Below, in pieces: positions 1-8,481 of a stretch of 41,844 bases of DNA (position 1 is its first letter; each line of letters starts with the position of its first letter). The DNA is from Hymenobacter jeollabukensis (GTDB taxonomy: Bacteria > Bacteroidota > Bacteroidia > Cytophagales > Hymenobacteraceae). Below the pieces are notes generated by a model that searched no databases, was not told the origin of the DNA, and was given only the letters and a program-made list of their open reading frames with translations. Position numbers and translations under genes: made by a program. The stretch covers positions 1-41,844 of the forward strand of contig NZ_VAJM01000012.1 of the NCBI RefSeq assembly GCF_005771675.1. Direction: 5' to 3'.

Positions 1-671
1 GTAGCGCCCGTCGGCACCGTGGCCGAAATCGTGGTGGCGTTGGTCACGCTGAAAGCGGTGGCCGCCGTGCCGTTGAAGGTCACGGCCGTGGCCCCGGTCA
101 GGTTCGTACCCGTAATCGTTACCACCGTGCCCACCGGGCCGCTGGTCGGCGTGAAGCTCGTTATGGCCGGCGCTGGGGTAGCGGAGGTTACTGTGAAAGG
201 CAGTGCCGCCGAAGTACCACCGCCCGGTGCCGGGTTGGTTACCGTCACATTATAAGTACCTGCCGCCACTATAGCCGAGGCCGGCACGGTGGCCGTCAGC
301 TGACCAGCCGATACGAAGGTAGTGTTCAGAGCTGCGCCGTTGAAGTTCACCACCGAAGAGCCCAGGAAGTTGGACCCGCTCGCCGTCAGCGTAAAGTCGG
401 CGCTGCCGGCCGCGGCCGTGTTGGGCGAAATGCTGGTCAGCGTCGGGGCCGGGTTGGGCGCCGTCACCGTGAAGCTCAGGCTCGACGTAGCCGTGCCGCC
501 GGGCGTGGTCACCGCGATGGTGCCCGAGGTAGCCCCAGTCGGCACCGTGGCCGTGATGGACGTGGCCGAGTTGACGGTGAAAGCGGTAGCGGCTGTGCCA
601 TTGAAGGTCACAGCCGTGGCGCCGGTCAGATTAGTGCCCGTAATCGTTACCACCGTGCCCACCGTCCCACT
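1..671 (-). repeat. Near-identical tandem TIG-domain coding repeats
   Basis: The DNA at about 1-143 and about 529-671 is closely similar over the whole length, for example cgtaatcgttaccaccgtgc in both. The copies encode the same TIG module, and a third, diverged module lies between them. This is intragenic domain duplication and a likely site of recombination or copy-number change. Confidence 0.75.
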
Positions 672-1814
672 CAGCGGCGAGAAGCTAGCAATAGACGGCA
701 CCTGGGTAGCCGCGTTAACGGGTGCAAAAGCCACACCCCGGAAAACCGTATTGGCCGCCACCGTCTTAATCGTCACCAGCGACGAGTTCGGGTCGGGCGC
801 CGCGTTGTAGCCCGTTACGTCGGTGGCCGAGTACAGCCCGGTCGTGCCGGTGGCAAACAGCGTAGCCGAGTTGCCCACGGCCTGCACGGTCAGCCCGCGC
901 AGCCCCGCTGTCGAGGCAATGACACCGTTGTAGGTCCACGTACCGTTCACCAGCGAGTATTTGTTGATGCCGCCGCCCGCGCCCGAGCGGTCATCGGCCA
1001 CGTAGGCGACATCGGGACCGGGTACCGTGGCATCCATGTCTACCAGCGCAAAGCCGTAGGGCGAAGGGCTGGTTCCGTTGCCCGGAATAACCAGCGTAGT
1101 GTTCTGGCCAGCCGTGGTCGGCAGGCCGGTGCCCACGGTATTCACCCCGATGTTCGTGCCCGAGCTGGAGGAAATGTAAAGCTGCCCGCCGTAGATGCCA
1201 ACCGCGCGCACGTTGGTAGGCGCAGTGCTCAGCAGCGTAGAAGTAGTAGCGCCCAGCGTGGCGGAGCGCGTGCCGCCGCTACTGGTGGGCGAGCCAGTAC
1301 CGGCCAGCCAGAAGCGCGTACCATCGTCGGTGGCTGCGCCGCGCGGGCTGCTGGCCAAGTAGGCATCCGTCAGCCCGGTCGAGGTGTCGATGCTGCCATT
1401 TACGTCGATGCGGGCCACTACCCGCGCCGCCGCCGAAGCCGTGACCGAGGTCGTGGCCGGCGCCGCGTCGTAGCCCACCAGCGTCAGGTAGCGCCGGTCC
1501 GTCGACAGGGCCAACATCCCCTCCGAAGTGGCGCTGGCCGTCAGCGTAAACTGTTTCTGGCTACCGCTGCCACTCGTCGGCAGCGCAATGCTCTGCACCA
1601 AGTTGCCATTGGGCGTGTACTCGTCCAGAAACACGGCCGCAGCTGTGCCGGAAGCTACGGCCGCCGTGCCGTCGCCCACGCGCACGACCACGAGGTTTCC
1701 GGAGGTGAAGGGTGCCGCTTGTAGGGAGAAGGTTCCAAGGGTGAGTAGTGCGGATAGGCAGCTCAGGTGCCACCTGCTGGTCCTCGCGGTTGTAGAAGTT
1801 GTTTTCACGGGCAT
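1..1814 (-). CDS. Exported TIG/IPT-repeat surface protein (3' end outside window)
   Basis: The gene reads leftward from ATG at 1814 and is still open at position 1, giving about 604 residues. An N-terminal stretch (about residues 13-34, ending LQAAPF) looks like a signal peptide. Residues up to about 370 look like a beta-propeller-type repeat region: phrases such as FWLAGTG, AVGIYGGQLYISSS and VAYVADD are typical of 'delta-60 repeat' or kelch-like Bacteroidota surface proteins. From about residue 385 come TIG/IPT immunoglobulin-like domains (VGTVVTITGTNLTGATAV, then FNGTAATAF), with two nearly identical copies flanking a more diverged one. Such proteins usually end in a T9SS sorting domain, but that part is not visible here. 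Adhesion or surface display is an inference; no enzymatic motif is seen. The start was chosen because the signal peptide follows directly. Confidence 0.8.
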   Translation of the reverse strand, partial: MPVKTTSTTARTSRWHLSCLSALLTLGTFSLQAAPFTSGNLVVVRVGDGTAAVASGTAAAVFLDEYTPNGNLVQSIALPTSGSGSQKQFTLTASATSEGMLALSTDRRYLTLVGYDAAPATTSVTASAAARVVARIDVNGSIDTSTGLTDAYLASSPRGAATDDGTRFWLAGTGSPTSSGGTRSATLGATTSTLLSTAPTNVRAVGIYGGQLYISSSSGTNIGVNTVGTGLPTTAGQNTTLVIPGNGTSPSPYGFALVDMDATVPGPDVAYVADDRSGAGGGINKYSLVNGTWTYNGVIASTAGLRGLTVQAVGNSATLFATGTTGLYSATDVTGYNAAPDPNSSLVTIKTVAANTVFRGVAFAPVNAATQVPSIASFSPLSGTVGTVVTITGTNLTGATAVTFNGTAATAFTVNSATSITATVPTGATSGTIAVTTPGGTATSSLSFTVTAPNPAPTLTSISPNTAAAGSADFTLTASGSNFLGSSVVNFNGAALNTTFVSAGQLTATVPASAIVAAGTYNVTVTNPAPGGGTSAALPFTVTSATPAPAITSFTPTSGPVGTVVTITGTNLTGATAVTFNGTAATAFSVTNATTISATVPTGA

Positions 1815-1920
1815 AGAGCCATTAAAAGGTGGAAAGTCGGGTTATGCGGCACACCGAAGGCGCCGTCGTGGTCCGGGCTTCATACTGAATTCGCCGGGCC
1901 TGTGTTGCTGCCCAGGGCAT

Positions 1921-1953
1921 AAAAAAAGCTCCCCGCCGGGGGCGGGGAGCTTT
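1921..1953 (-). terminator. Rho-independent terminator of the T9SS-sorted protein gene
   Basis: A perfect 13-bp inverted repeat (1925-1937 with 1941-1953, core GCTCCCCGCC) with a 3-nt loop is followed, on the minus strand, by seven T residues (A tract 1921-1927). It sits 22 bases past the stop codon of the upstream gene and separates that gene from the TIG-repeat gene. Confidence 0.92.
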
Positions 1954-1974
1954 CTTCATAATCAGCAGTGCCGA

Positions 1975-4900
1975 TTACTGCTTGACGATTTTCTGGCTGA
2001 CTTTTTCGTCGCCGCTGCCAACCGTCACAATGTAAGTGCCGGTTTTCAGGCTGGTTACATCAAAGGCGCCATCCATGCCGAGCTTGCCGTTCAGGACCAG
2101 GCGGCCCATCAGGTCGGTTACCTGCACCGTAGCGTCCGAGCTGGCGCCGCTTACGCGGACGTTCAGCTTGTCAGCAACCGGGTTCGGGTACATCGACACT
2201 TCCAGCTTGCCACCGTTGCGGATGGATACGACCGGCAGGATGTGCGGCGTGCCGTCGGTGTCCAGCTGACGCAGGCGGTAGTACGATACGCCGGTCAGCG
2301 GCTGGGCATCCTCGTGGTTGTATTCGCTCTGGCTGGTGGTGTTGCCGCGGCCATCCACGAAACCGATGGTCTTGAATTCACGGCCGTCTTGGCTGCGCTG
2401 TACTTCAAATCCGCGGTTGTTTTTCTCCTGAGCCGTTACCCAGTTCAGGTGAGTGCGGCCGTTGCGCAGCTTAGCCGTGAACGATACCAAGTCCACCGGC
2501 AGCGGCGTCTGGGGCTGGTTGTTCGGCACTTTGTAGTTCTCAGCGTTCAGCAGGCCGTCGTCGTTGAATTCGAAGGCGAAGAAGTAGTAGTTCTCGCTCG
2601 AGTTCAGGTTGCCAACGGTGAAGCTGTTAGCTGCGCCGCTGAACACTACGAACGTGCCCGTGCTGGCTTCGATGGTCGTGCCAGTACCGTACTGGTAGGC
2701 GCCACCCACCGTCGTGCCGGGGTTGAAGTTCGACTTGTCCGTCGGGAACAGGCTCGTGGGCAGCAGCGTGTAAGTACGCGAAGCAATTACGAGGCGGTTC
2801 TGACCGTAGGTCGTGCCAGTGGGCGGGTTGCTCAGATCGAACGTAATGGTGGCCGTGGTGCTACCGGTAGGACGCACAATCTGTGCCGTCGATTGCGCCG
2901 TCGGTTCTTCTGCAATAGCGAAGCCCGTAGCGCGCCCGTTGCCGCTCAGCAGCATCAGCGGCTGGCCGTTGTTCAGCGCCTGGTTGGTGAAGGTCAGCTC
3001 TTGCGTAGCAGCACCAACGCGGGTCGGGGCGTAGCGCACCAGCAGGTTCACAATGCGGTTGCCGTCCATGTTGTTGAGCAGCGTATCCGCAAACACGTAG
3101 CCGTTGTTGACCGATTGGTTGGTGGGGTTGCCACCGTTCACAATGTCAAACTCGTACTGCGGCGTCCCAGCGGGGTTACGGCCAACGTCTTCCGTATCGT
3201 TCGGGAAGTAGAGGTTCAGCGGCCCGGTCAGCAGGAAGGTTTCCAGACGGATGGTCTTGGAGGCCGACTTGGTGTTTTTCACCGTAGCATCGCCGAACGA
3301 ACCCAGGGGTTGCAGCAGGCGGATGGTCGGTTCGCTGATACCCGTCACCGATACGTCACGGTCAGGAGCCGGCGAGCTGGAGGCCCGGATCAGGGCGTTA
3401 ACCGTCAGGGCTTGGTTGCCCGGCACGAAGCGCACGTAGATCGGCTGCTGGGGCACGTTGTTCTGCCCGTCACGCGTCAGCGTCACCGAGGTGAAGAAGT
3501 TCACGTTGTCCGTCGACACTTGGAAGTAGCTGCCGCTGGTACCGGCCGGGGTTACCACGATGTCCTGCAGCAGGTTGGTGCCCGAAATCAGGAACGACTG
3601 CGAAACCGAGAACGTGGCCGGACGGGTAGCAAACGTAAAGCTGTTGTTGGCCGGGTTCGTGATGGAAATATCCGACACGTTACCGTTGGAGGTAGCCGAT
3701 ACCGACACCGTCACCGGGGTAGCACCCGGGCTTGAGGCTTCAATCGTGCCAGCAAAGGCACCTTGGCCAATGGGAGCCACAAGGCGGACTTCCACAGTAA
3801 TTGGCGTGATGGTACCACCCGAGGAGGCAATGACCAGCGGACCTGCTACGAATGCACCACCAGCGGAGGCATTACGCAGTTGAATGTTGGCATTCGACGG
3901 CGTCAGCGTAATCGGGTTCGTGCCCAGGTTGGTGCCACTCACCGTGAGGGTGCGCGTGTCAGCCGAACCGCTCTGCGTAACGTTGCCGAACGTAATCGTC
4001 GTCGGGTTGACGTTGATGGTGGCGCCCGTCGAGCCAGCTACGCCTACCCCGGTTACGTTTACCTGCGTGGTAGCATTATTAGCTGCTACTTGAATCGTTT
4101 CCGATTTAGTGCCAGCCGAGGCCGGCGTAAAGCGCACATCAACGGTTACGTTGGTTACCGTGCCGTTCGTGACAGGAATCGTTGCCGTCTGCCCGAAAGC
4201 GTTCGAACCGACCCGGACCTGGTAATTATTGGTTGCCGTAATGGTTACGTTGCTGTTGAGGCCGCTACCGTTCACCACGAAAGACTGCGAGGCCGTAGCC
4301 GTACCAACCGTGGCCGAGCCAAAGTCAAGCGGGTTCGGCGAGTACGTTACCGTCAGCGTGCCCGGAGCAGCCGTACCCGTACCCGAAACCGCTACGTTCT
4401 GGGTAGTAGCTCCAGCGCTGGCGAAGCTGACATTGCCCGAGTAATTTTGAACTGCCGTCGGGGCAAATACCACCTGCACCCCGGCATTCACCGCGCCGGT
4501 GCCGTTGCCAGTGTTGCCGCTGGTCACGGGTACCACCACTGATTGCTGGTACACGCTGCCGTTGTAGCTTACCGAAAAGCCAGTCGGAGCCGTTACAGTA
4601 ACCCCAGCAGTAAGGGAAGTAGCCGTGATATTGAGCGTCTGGGGGCTGGAAGAGGTATTTACCGTTTGGTTACCGAAGGTGGCCGAAGGCGGGTTCACCC
4701 CAATGGTGGGCGTACCTTGAATGCCGGTACCCGTCAGATTGAAAGAGGTAGTCGTGCCGGTATCGTCCGAAGAGAACTGCAGGCTCCGGTTAGCCACCCC
4801 TGTTGCCGTTGGAGCAAACCGGGCATAGATAACCGTCGAGACGTTGCCGCTCGCATTCGGAGCCAGTTCCAAGCTGGTTTGCGGGTTGCTGAAGGTATTA

Positions 4901-5166
4901 TCGCGGCTAAGTTGGTAGCGCGAACCTGGAATCAGCGTAACGTTGATCGGCTGAGTCAGCCCGGAACCTGTTACGGTATAGGATTTCGAGGCAGAGAACA
5001 TGCCTACTGCCACCGTACCGAAGTTTTGTGGATCTGCCGGATCGGAAGACGTCACCGAAAACGACTGGGCATAGCCCGTGAGCGACAAGCTCAAGAGGGT
5101 GAAGAGTATCGCGCAGAGACGCTGCCAAGCAGGCCGTCGTGTGGCGATTAGGTAAGCGTTTTTCAT
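1975..5166 (-). CDS. Large modular secreted protein with type A T9SS C-terminal sorting domain
   Basis: The product has 1063 residues. Residues 1-33 form a signal peptide ending in LTGYAQS. The body, about residues 35-700, is a chain of roughly 100-residue beta-sandwich modules that repeat phrases such as FGSATVGT, LTVSGTNL and VRFTPASAG, resembling the ASH/choice-of-anchor D type. About residues 885-985 contain the module LPVDLVSFTAK...LNWVTAQEKNNRGFEVQRS, common just before sorting signals in this phylum. The last 75 or so residues (MYPNPVADKLNV ... GTYIVTV ... KIVKQ) are a T9SS type A sorting domain, so the protein should cross the outer membrane through the type IX system and be anchored or released. 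The role is probably adhesive or structural, with no catalytic motif seen. The ATG follows the AT-rich region 5167-5616, and the gene is monocistronic, ending at the terminator 1921-1953. Confidence 0.9.
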   Translation of the reverse strand: MKNAYLIATRRPAWQRLCAILFTLLSLSLTGYAQSFSVTSSDPADPQNFGTVAVGMFSASKSYTVTGSGLTQPINVTLIPGSRYQLSRDNTFSNPQTSLELAPNASGNVSTVIYARFAPTATGVANRSLQFSSDDTGTTTSFNLTGTGIQGTPTIGVNPPSATFGNQTVNTSSSPQTLNITATSLTAGVTVTAPTGFSVSYNGSVYQQSVVVPVTSGNTGNGTGAVNAGVQVVFAPTAVQNYSGNVSFASAGATTQNVAVSGTGTAAPGTLTVTYSPNPLDFGSATVGTATASQSFVVNGSGLNSNVTITATNNYQVRVGSNAFGQTATIPVTNGTVTNVTVDVRFTPASAGTKSETIQVAANNATTQVNVTGVGVAGSTGATINVNPTTITFGNVTQSGSADTRTLTVSGTNLGTNPITLTPSNANIQLRNASAGGAFVAGPLVIASSGGTITPITVEVRLVAPIGQGAFAGTIEASSPGATPVTVSVSATSNGNVSDISITNPANNSFTFATRPATFSVSQSFLISGTNLLQDIVVTPAGTSGSYFQVSTDNVNFFTSVTLTRDGQNNVPQQPIYVRFVPGNQALTVNALIRASSSPAPDRDVSVTGISEPTIRLLQPLGSFGDATVKNTKSASKTIRLETFLLTGPLNLYFPNDTEDVGRNPAGTPQYEFDIVNGGNPTNQSVNNGYVFADTLLNNMDGNRIVNLLVRYAPTRVGAATQELTFTNQALNNGQPLMLLSGNGRATGFAIAEEPTAQSTAQIVRPTGSTTATITFDLSNPPTGTTYGQNRLVIASRTYTLLPTSLFPTDKSNFNPGTTVGGAYQYGTGTTIEASTGTFVVFSGAANSFTVGNLNSSENYYFFAFEFNDDGLLNAENYKVPNNQPQTPLPVDLVSFTAKLRNGRTHLNWVTAQEKNNRGFEVQRSQDGREFKTIGFVDGRGNTTSQSEYNHEDAQPLTGVSYYRLRQLDTDGTPHILPVVSIRNGGKLEVSMYPNPVADKLNVRVSGASSDATVQVTDLMGRLVLNGKLGMDGAFDVTSLKTGTYIVTVGSGDEKVSQKIVKQ

Positions 5167-5616
5167 ATGAAAAGCGAGGAATGGTTACAAAGTGAGCGAG
5201 GGAAGGCCCTCAGGGGCTCATTACGCAGAACGTAATGGTTTGGATGATTGATTTCTGCTTTTATTATTGTAAGTTTCTTAGTCTACATCGGCTTTTAGGC
5301 TGCCTGAGAAGCGTGCGCCCGTTAACACATTTCATGCCACACAAAGGTGCGAAGCTATTTCCCATAAAAAAATTTGTTTTTCATATTCTCATGCCTTTGT
5401 AGTTTTTCATCACACAAATCATGGGCAGGAGACAAATATAAAAATACTTCTATTCATATACTTTTATAGCATTCGACTACTTAATAAACAAGAAAAGGTC
5501 AATATTTCGTTAAATATGACATAAAAAAACAGCGTTCATGCACAAAACTCCCAATTGACCCTATGTGCTTTAGTCCGGTTCCGGCGGCTATACGGGCAAT
5601 GACCGAACTGGTTTAC
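5167..5616. other. AT-rich intergenic region, probable promoter region for the gene ending at 1975
   Basis: About 450 bases without a credible gene, far richer in A/T than the surroundings, especially 5340-5530. On the minus strand a perfect Bacteroidota -7 box TATATTTG lies at 5440-5433, which would give a leader of about 260 nt. A weaker CACCTTTG lies closer, near 5345. Nothing else is recognisable. Confidence 0.45.
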
Positions 5617-5649
5617 AAAAAAAGGCACTTCCTGACCGGAAGTGCCTTT
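5617..5649 (-). terminator. Rho-independent terminator closing the curli cluster
   Basis: A perfect 12-bp inverted repeat (AAAGGCACTTCC at 5621-5632 with 5638-5649) with a 5-nt loop is followed on the minus strand by a T tract (A run from 5617). It lies 26 bases past the stop codon of the lipoprotein gene and is the first strong terminator downstream of the curlin genes. Confidence 0.93.
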
Positions 5650-5675
5650 GCATGTGTCGTGGTGTCGAGCTGGCA

Positions 5676-7181
5676 TTACCGCCAGTCTGGACTGGCCGCA
5701 TTCTGCAGCAACCGAACCCGATTGTTGCCATCAACGGCATCCATCACCCACACTTCAGGCGGCGTGATGTTGTCATTCGCTACATTGACAAAAATGATCT
5801 TGGCCCCGCTGGGCGAAAACCGAGGGTTGATGTCGTTCGTGCCAGCCGGTTTGTTAAGAGATAAGTCTTGTAGCCCCGTACCATCGGGTCGCTGCACCAG
5901 AATGTGGGCGTTCAACTGGCGCCCCGTGGGGTCGTCGATGCCGGCGAGGTCGCGGGTGTAGAGAATCTGTCGCCCATCTACGCTGAAGCTGGGAGAGTCC
6001 AGCCGGCCCGGCAGGTTGGCCACCACCTGGGTCAGCCCGGTGCCATCAGGGTTCAACTGGTATATCTCGGCGTCGTAGGCATTGGCCCCGATGGTCTGAA
6101 CGACTATTTTATTGGCCAGCATCGACCAATCCAGCTCGCGGAAATGGCGGCCGGCGGGAGCGGTGGCTAGCAGCGTCAGCCCAGTGCCGTCGCGGTTGAT
6201 GCGGTAAAGCTTGTCGTAGCGGGCATAAATCAGCTGCGAGCCGTCGGGGGACCAGTGATAAGCCAAGCCGTTGTTGTAGTACCCCTCTACCGGAATCGTG
6301 GTGATTACCTGCGCAGCGGAACCGTCGCGATTCATCGTGTAAATCTGGTACTGCCCAGTGGCATTGCTGGTGTAAGCAATCCGGTCACGTGTTGGGCATA
6401 GCTGGGGCGAGGTTTCGGTGAAGGCGCTGTTGGTCAGGCGCAGCAATATGCCGTTGGCTACGCCGTCAGTAGCATATATATCGGTATTGCCGTTGAGCAG
6501 GCGCGAAAACAAATAGCGTAGCTCAGGGAAGGTGCTGGTCTGGAAAGTCCACACGTCGCTGCGGGCGGTTTCGCCGGCGTGGTCGCGCACGGTCACCTGC
6601 CAGAAGTAGCTGGTGTTGTATTTCAGCCCGCTCACGGCCACGGTGGTGTCGCGGCTGTTGCTGAGCAGCTGCTGGCGCCCCGTCGAGCTGCCCTCGTAGA
6701 GCACGACGTCGTAGCGCAGGGAGTCGCCTTTGTCGGGGTCGGTGCCGTGCCAGCGCAGCGTCAGGCTGGTGGCCTGGCTGCTGGCGCCGTTGGCCGGCGC
6801 AGGTTGGTTGGGGGCGTTGGGGCGTTGGTTGGCGGTGGATTTCTCCATGCGGATTTCCACGCTGGTCACCGGCCCTTCGGCCACGTTCACGTTGAGCGTT
6901 TCGCTCTTGTAGTCGGTTTTGCGCAACGACAGCGTGTACTGGGCCACGGTCAGGTTGGGCAAAGTAAAGCGGCCCTCGTTGTCGGTGGTGAAGGACGACG
7001 TGGCCGGATTGGTGGTAATGACGACGTTGGGCAGCGGCGCGTTGGTGCGGCTGTCGCGCACGATTCCGCTCAGGCTGCCGTAGCGTGCGGGCTCAACGGT
7101 GTTTTCTTCGCAGGCGCTCAGCAGCAGGCACAGCGCCCACAGCAAAGCCCAGGCGCAGGACGAAGCAGGGTGACGATTCAT
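5676..7181 (-). CDS. Lipoprotein with carboxypeptidase-regulatory-like, Fn3-like and TolB-type beta-propeller domains
   Basis: The product has 501 residues starting at MNRHPASS. A lipobox LLSAC puts the lipidated cysteine at about residue 24, followed by EEN. About residues 30-110 are a carboxypeptidase regulatory-like fold (SLSGIVRDSRTNAPLPNVVI, then NEGRFTLPNL). About residues 120-225 are a fibronectin type III module (YDVVLYEGS, YNTSYFWQVTVRD). The remainder is a WD40-like/PD40 propeller of the TolB type, with recurring DGSAAQVI, WSPDGSQLIYAR, DGTGLTLL and FSPSGAKIIFV blades. A further in-frame ATG at 7253 is rejected because the lipoprotein signal needs the start at 7181. The gene lies 87 bases after csgH and before the cluster terminator, with no other terminator between, so it is probably co-transcribed with curli genes. 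A role as surface partner or docking protein for curli is inference. Confidence 0.82.
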   Translation of the reverse strand: MNRHPASSCAWALLWALCLLLSACEENTVEPARYGSLSGIVRDSRTNAPLPNVVITTNPATSSFTTDNEGRFTLPNLTVAQYTLSLRKTDYKSETLNVNVAEGPVTSVEIRMEKSTANQRPNAPNQPAPANGASSQATSLTLRWHGTDPDKGDSLRYDVVLYEGSSTGRQQLLSNSRDTTVAVSGLKYNTSYFWQVTVRDHAGETARSDVWTFQTSTFPELRYLFSRLLNGNTDIYATDGVANGILLRLTNSAFTETSPQLCPTRDRIAYTSNATGQYQIYTMNRDGSAAQVITTIPVEGYYNNGLAYHWSPDGSQLIYARYDKLYRINRDGTGLTLLATAPAGRHFRELDWSMLANKIVVQTIGANAYDAEIYQLNPDGTGLTQVVANLPGRLDSPSFSVDGRQILYTRDLAGIDDPTGRQLNAHILVQRPDGTGLQDLSLNKPAGTNDINPRFSPSGAKIIFVNVANDNITPPEVWVMDAVDGNNRVRLLQNAASPDWR

Positions 7182-7268
7182 GGTGGTGGAGAACATGAAG
7201 TAAGAGGCTTGATAACGGCCCAGAGGCGCTGTGGCGGGCAGCTCGGGGCTCATCGGGGAGCGGCGCCG

Positions 7269-7658
7269 CTAGGGAGCGGCGGGCAGCAGCAGCGAATCGG
7301 CGGCCAGGATGGCGCCCTGCTCATCGAGCACCCGCAGCCGCAGGCGGCAGGCGTCGTGGGCGCCTAGGTTCAGCGTGGTGCGCGAAAGCACGACGTCCTG
7401 GCCCGGCGCCGCCACGAAATTGCCCGCCTGGGCATTGCGCGACGAACCGCCGCGGCCTTGTTTCTCGGCGCGCAGCTCGTAGGTCCACCGGGCGGCGGCC
7501 GGCGCCCCGTTGTTGAGGCAGTGGCCGGTGATGGTCACGTTGTCGCCGCTGCGCTGCACTTCCAGGCGCGCCTGGCAGACGGGGGCATCGGCGGCGGTGG
7601 CCAGGCAGGCCGCAACGGCAGCCGCTAGTACGGAGGCATTCAGCATGGCTTCAGTCAT
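7269..7658 (-). CDS. csgH: Curli assembly chaperone CsgH (CsgC/CsgH family)
   Basis: The product has 129 residues with an N-terminal signal peptide (hydrophobic AAAVAACLATAADA). The mature part is a small Ig-like beta sandwich. The family hallmark is visible: a basic, glycine- and serine-rich turn (KQGRGGSSRNAQAGNF) followed by LSRTTLNLG. CsgC/CsgH proteins are periplasmic and stop curlin subunits from forming amyloid before export. Three cysteines occur in the mature part (PVC, GHC, DAC). The start at 7658 is chosen because it directly precedes the signal peptide; ATG at 7646 is also possible. It follows the csgB-like gene after a hairpin and precedes the propeller lipoprotein. Confidence 0.78.
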   Translation of the reverse strand: MTEAMLNASVLAAAVAACLATAADAPVCQARLEVQRSGDNVTITGHCLNNGAPAAARWTYELRAEKQGRGGSSRNAQAGNFVAAPGQDVVLSRTTLNLGAHDACRLRLRVLDEQGAILAADSLLLPAAP

Positions 7659-7684
7659 TATATAAGGAGTAGAAGAAAAAGCAG

Positions 7685-7724
7685 CCCGACGTCGGCCGCG
7701 CAAGGTGCCGGAGCCGACGTCGGG
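7685..7724 (-). terminator. Hairpin with T tract between csgB and csgH
   Basis: A perfect 12-bp inverted repeat, CCCGACGTCGGC (7685-7696) with its complement at 7713-7724 and a 16-nt loop. On the minus strand it is followed four bases later by TTTTT. It looks like a terminator or attenuator that would lower csgH and lipoprotein expression relative to the curlins; partial read-through is inference. Confidence 0.65.
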
Positions 7725-7730
7725 TCACCT

Positions 7731-8321
7731 TCAGGGCGACACTCGCCCTTGCTCGATGGTGAGGCGGATGCCGTTGCCGACCATGCGCACCTCGTAGCCC
7801 GGGCCCGGCGCGGCACCGCTTTCGCGCTGCACCAGCTCGTTGCCGTTGCCGCGCTGCTCTACCAGGTAGCTGCGGTTGTCCAGGCTCAGGTCCTGTTGCA
7901 GCACGTTCTGGTTACCGCGCTGCCGAATTTCAGATTCGATGCCCGTACCGGTCAGCTGGCTTTCGGCCCGGTTGCCGGCTCCTTGCTGGTCCACCACGGT
8001 GCGGTTGGCCGCGCCGTACTGCCCGATGTCGGCCAGGTTGGCGGCGCCCGCCTGCACGATTTGCACCAGGTTGCCCAGCGCGGCGGCGCCGGCGTAGCGC
8101 TGCTCCACCGTGGCCTCGTTTTGCTGGCCCTGCTGCAGCAATCGGGCCGTATTGGGGCCGACAGTGGCGGCCGGGGCCATCGGCAGCCGCTCGGTACCCA
8201 AACGCTCAGCCAGCTGCTGCTCGTTGGAAATACCTTCCCGGTCGGTATTCTGCTGCGCCACCACCGGTAGCGCCAGGATGCTCAGCGCGCTGCTGAACAC
8301 CGCCAAGGAGAGTGGTTTCAT
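7731..8321 (-). CDS. csgB: CsgB-like minor curlin (probable nucleator)
   Basis: The product has 196 residues. A signal peptide (residues 1-21, ending LPVVAQQ) is followed by a non-repetitive stretch of about 50 residues, then curlin repeats of the type Q-x-G-x-x-N-x-A (LLQQGQQNEATVEQ, IVQAGAANLADIGQYGAANR, VDQQGAGNRAESQ, IRQRGNQNVLQQD, VEQRGNGNELVQRE) spaced about 22 residues apart. Five or so repeats with charged substitutions and an irregular C-terminal end (GYEVRMVGNGIRLTIEQG) resemble CsgB, which nucleates CsgA on the cell surface. Calling it CsgB rather than a second CsgA rests on length, repeat irregularity and gene position. The start is set by the signal peptide; an upstream in-frame ATG at 8396 would put unrelated residues in front. 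Confidence 0.82.
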   Translation of the reverse strand: MKPLSLAVFSSALSILALPVVAQQNTDREGISNEQQLAERLGTERLPMAPAATVGPNTARLLQQGQQNEATVEQRYAGAAALGNLVQIVQAGAANLADIGQYGAANRTVVDQQGAGNRAESQLTGTGIESEIRQRGNQNVLQQDLSLDNRSYLVEQRGNGNELVQRESGAAPGPGYEVRMVGNGIRLTIEQGRVSP

Positions 8322-8412
8322 TGTGTGAATCGGATAACTAAGCAAGTCCGGAACGGAAGGCCGCCGCAGTTGGCAGTGGCGCAGCGCCACTGCCACGGGG
8401 CTGCTAACCCTG

Positions 8413-8455
8413 AAACCCTGCTCCGGCGGCGCAGGGCCGAACCGGAACAGGGTTT
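8413..8455 (-). terminator. Intercistronic hairpin between csgA and csgB
   Basis: Arms 8413-8426 (AAACCCTGCTCCGG) and 8442-8455 (CCGGAACAGGGTTT) pair over 14 positions with one mismatch or wobble, with a 15-nt loop. It lies in the 160-base gap after the csgA stop codon. No good T tract follows, so it may stabilise or attenuate the mRNA rather than fully terminate it. Confidence 0.6.
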
Positions 8456-8481
8456 GCGGCAGCTAGCTCGCTGCGGGTTGG

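Noticed and set aside
1528-3735. Long plus-strand open frame of about 735 codons
   Set aside because: It runs antisense to two recognisable exported proteins; its translation is low complexity with Arg/Val/Gln bias and no motif. High GC at third positions keeps stops away.
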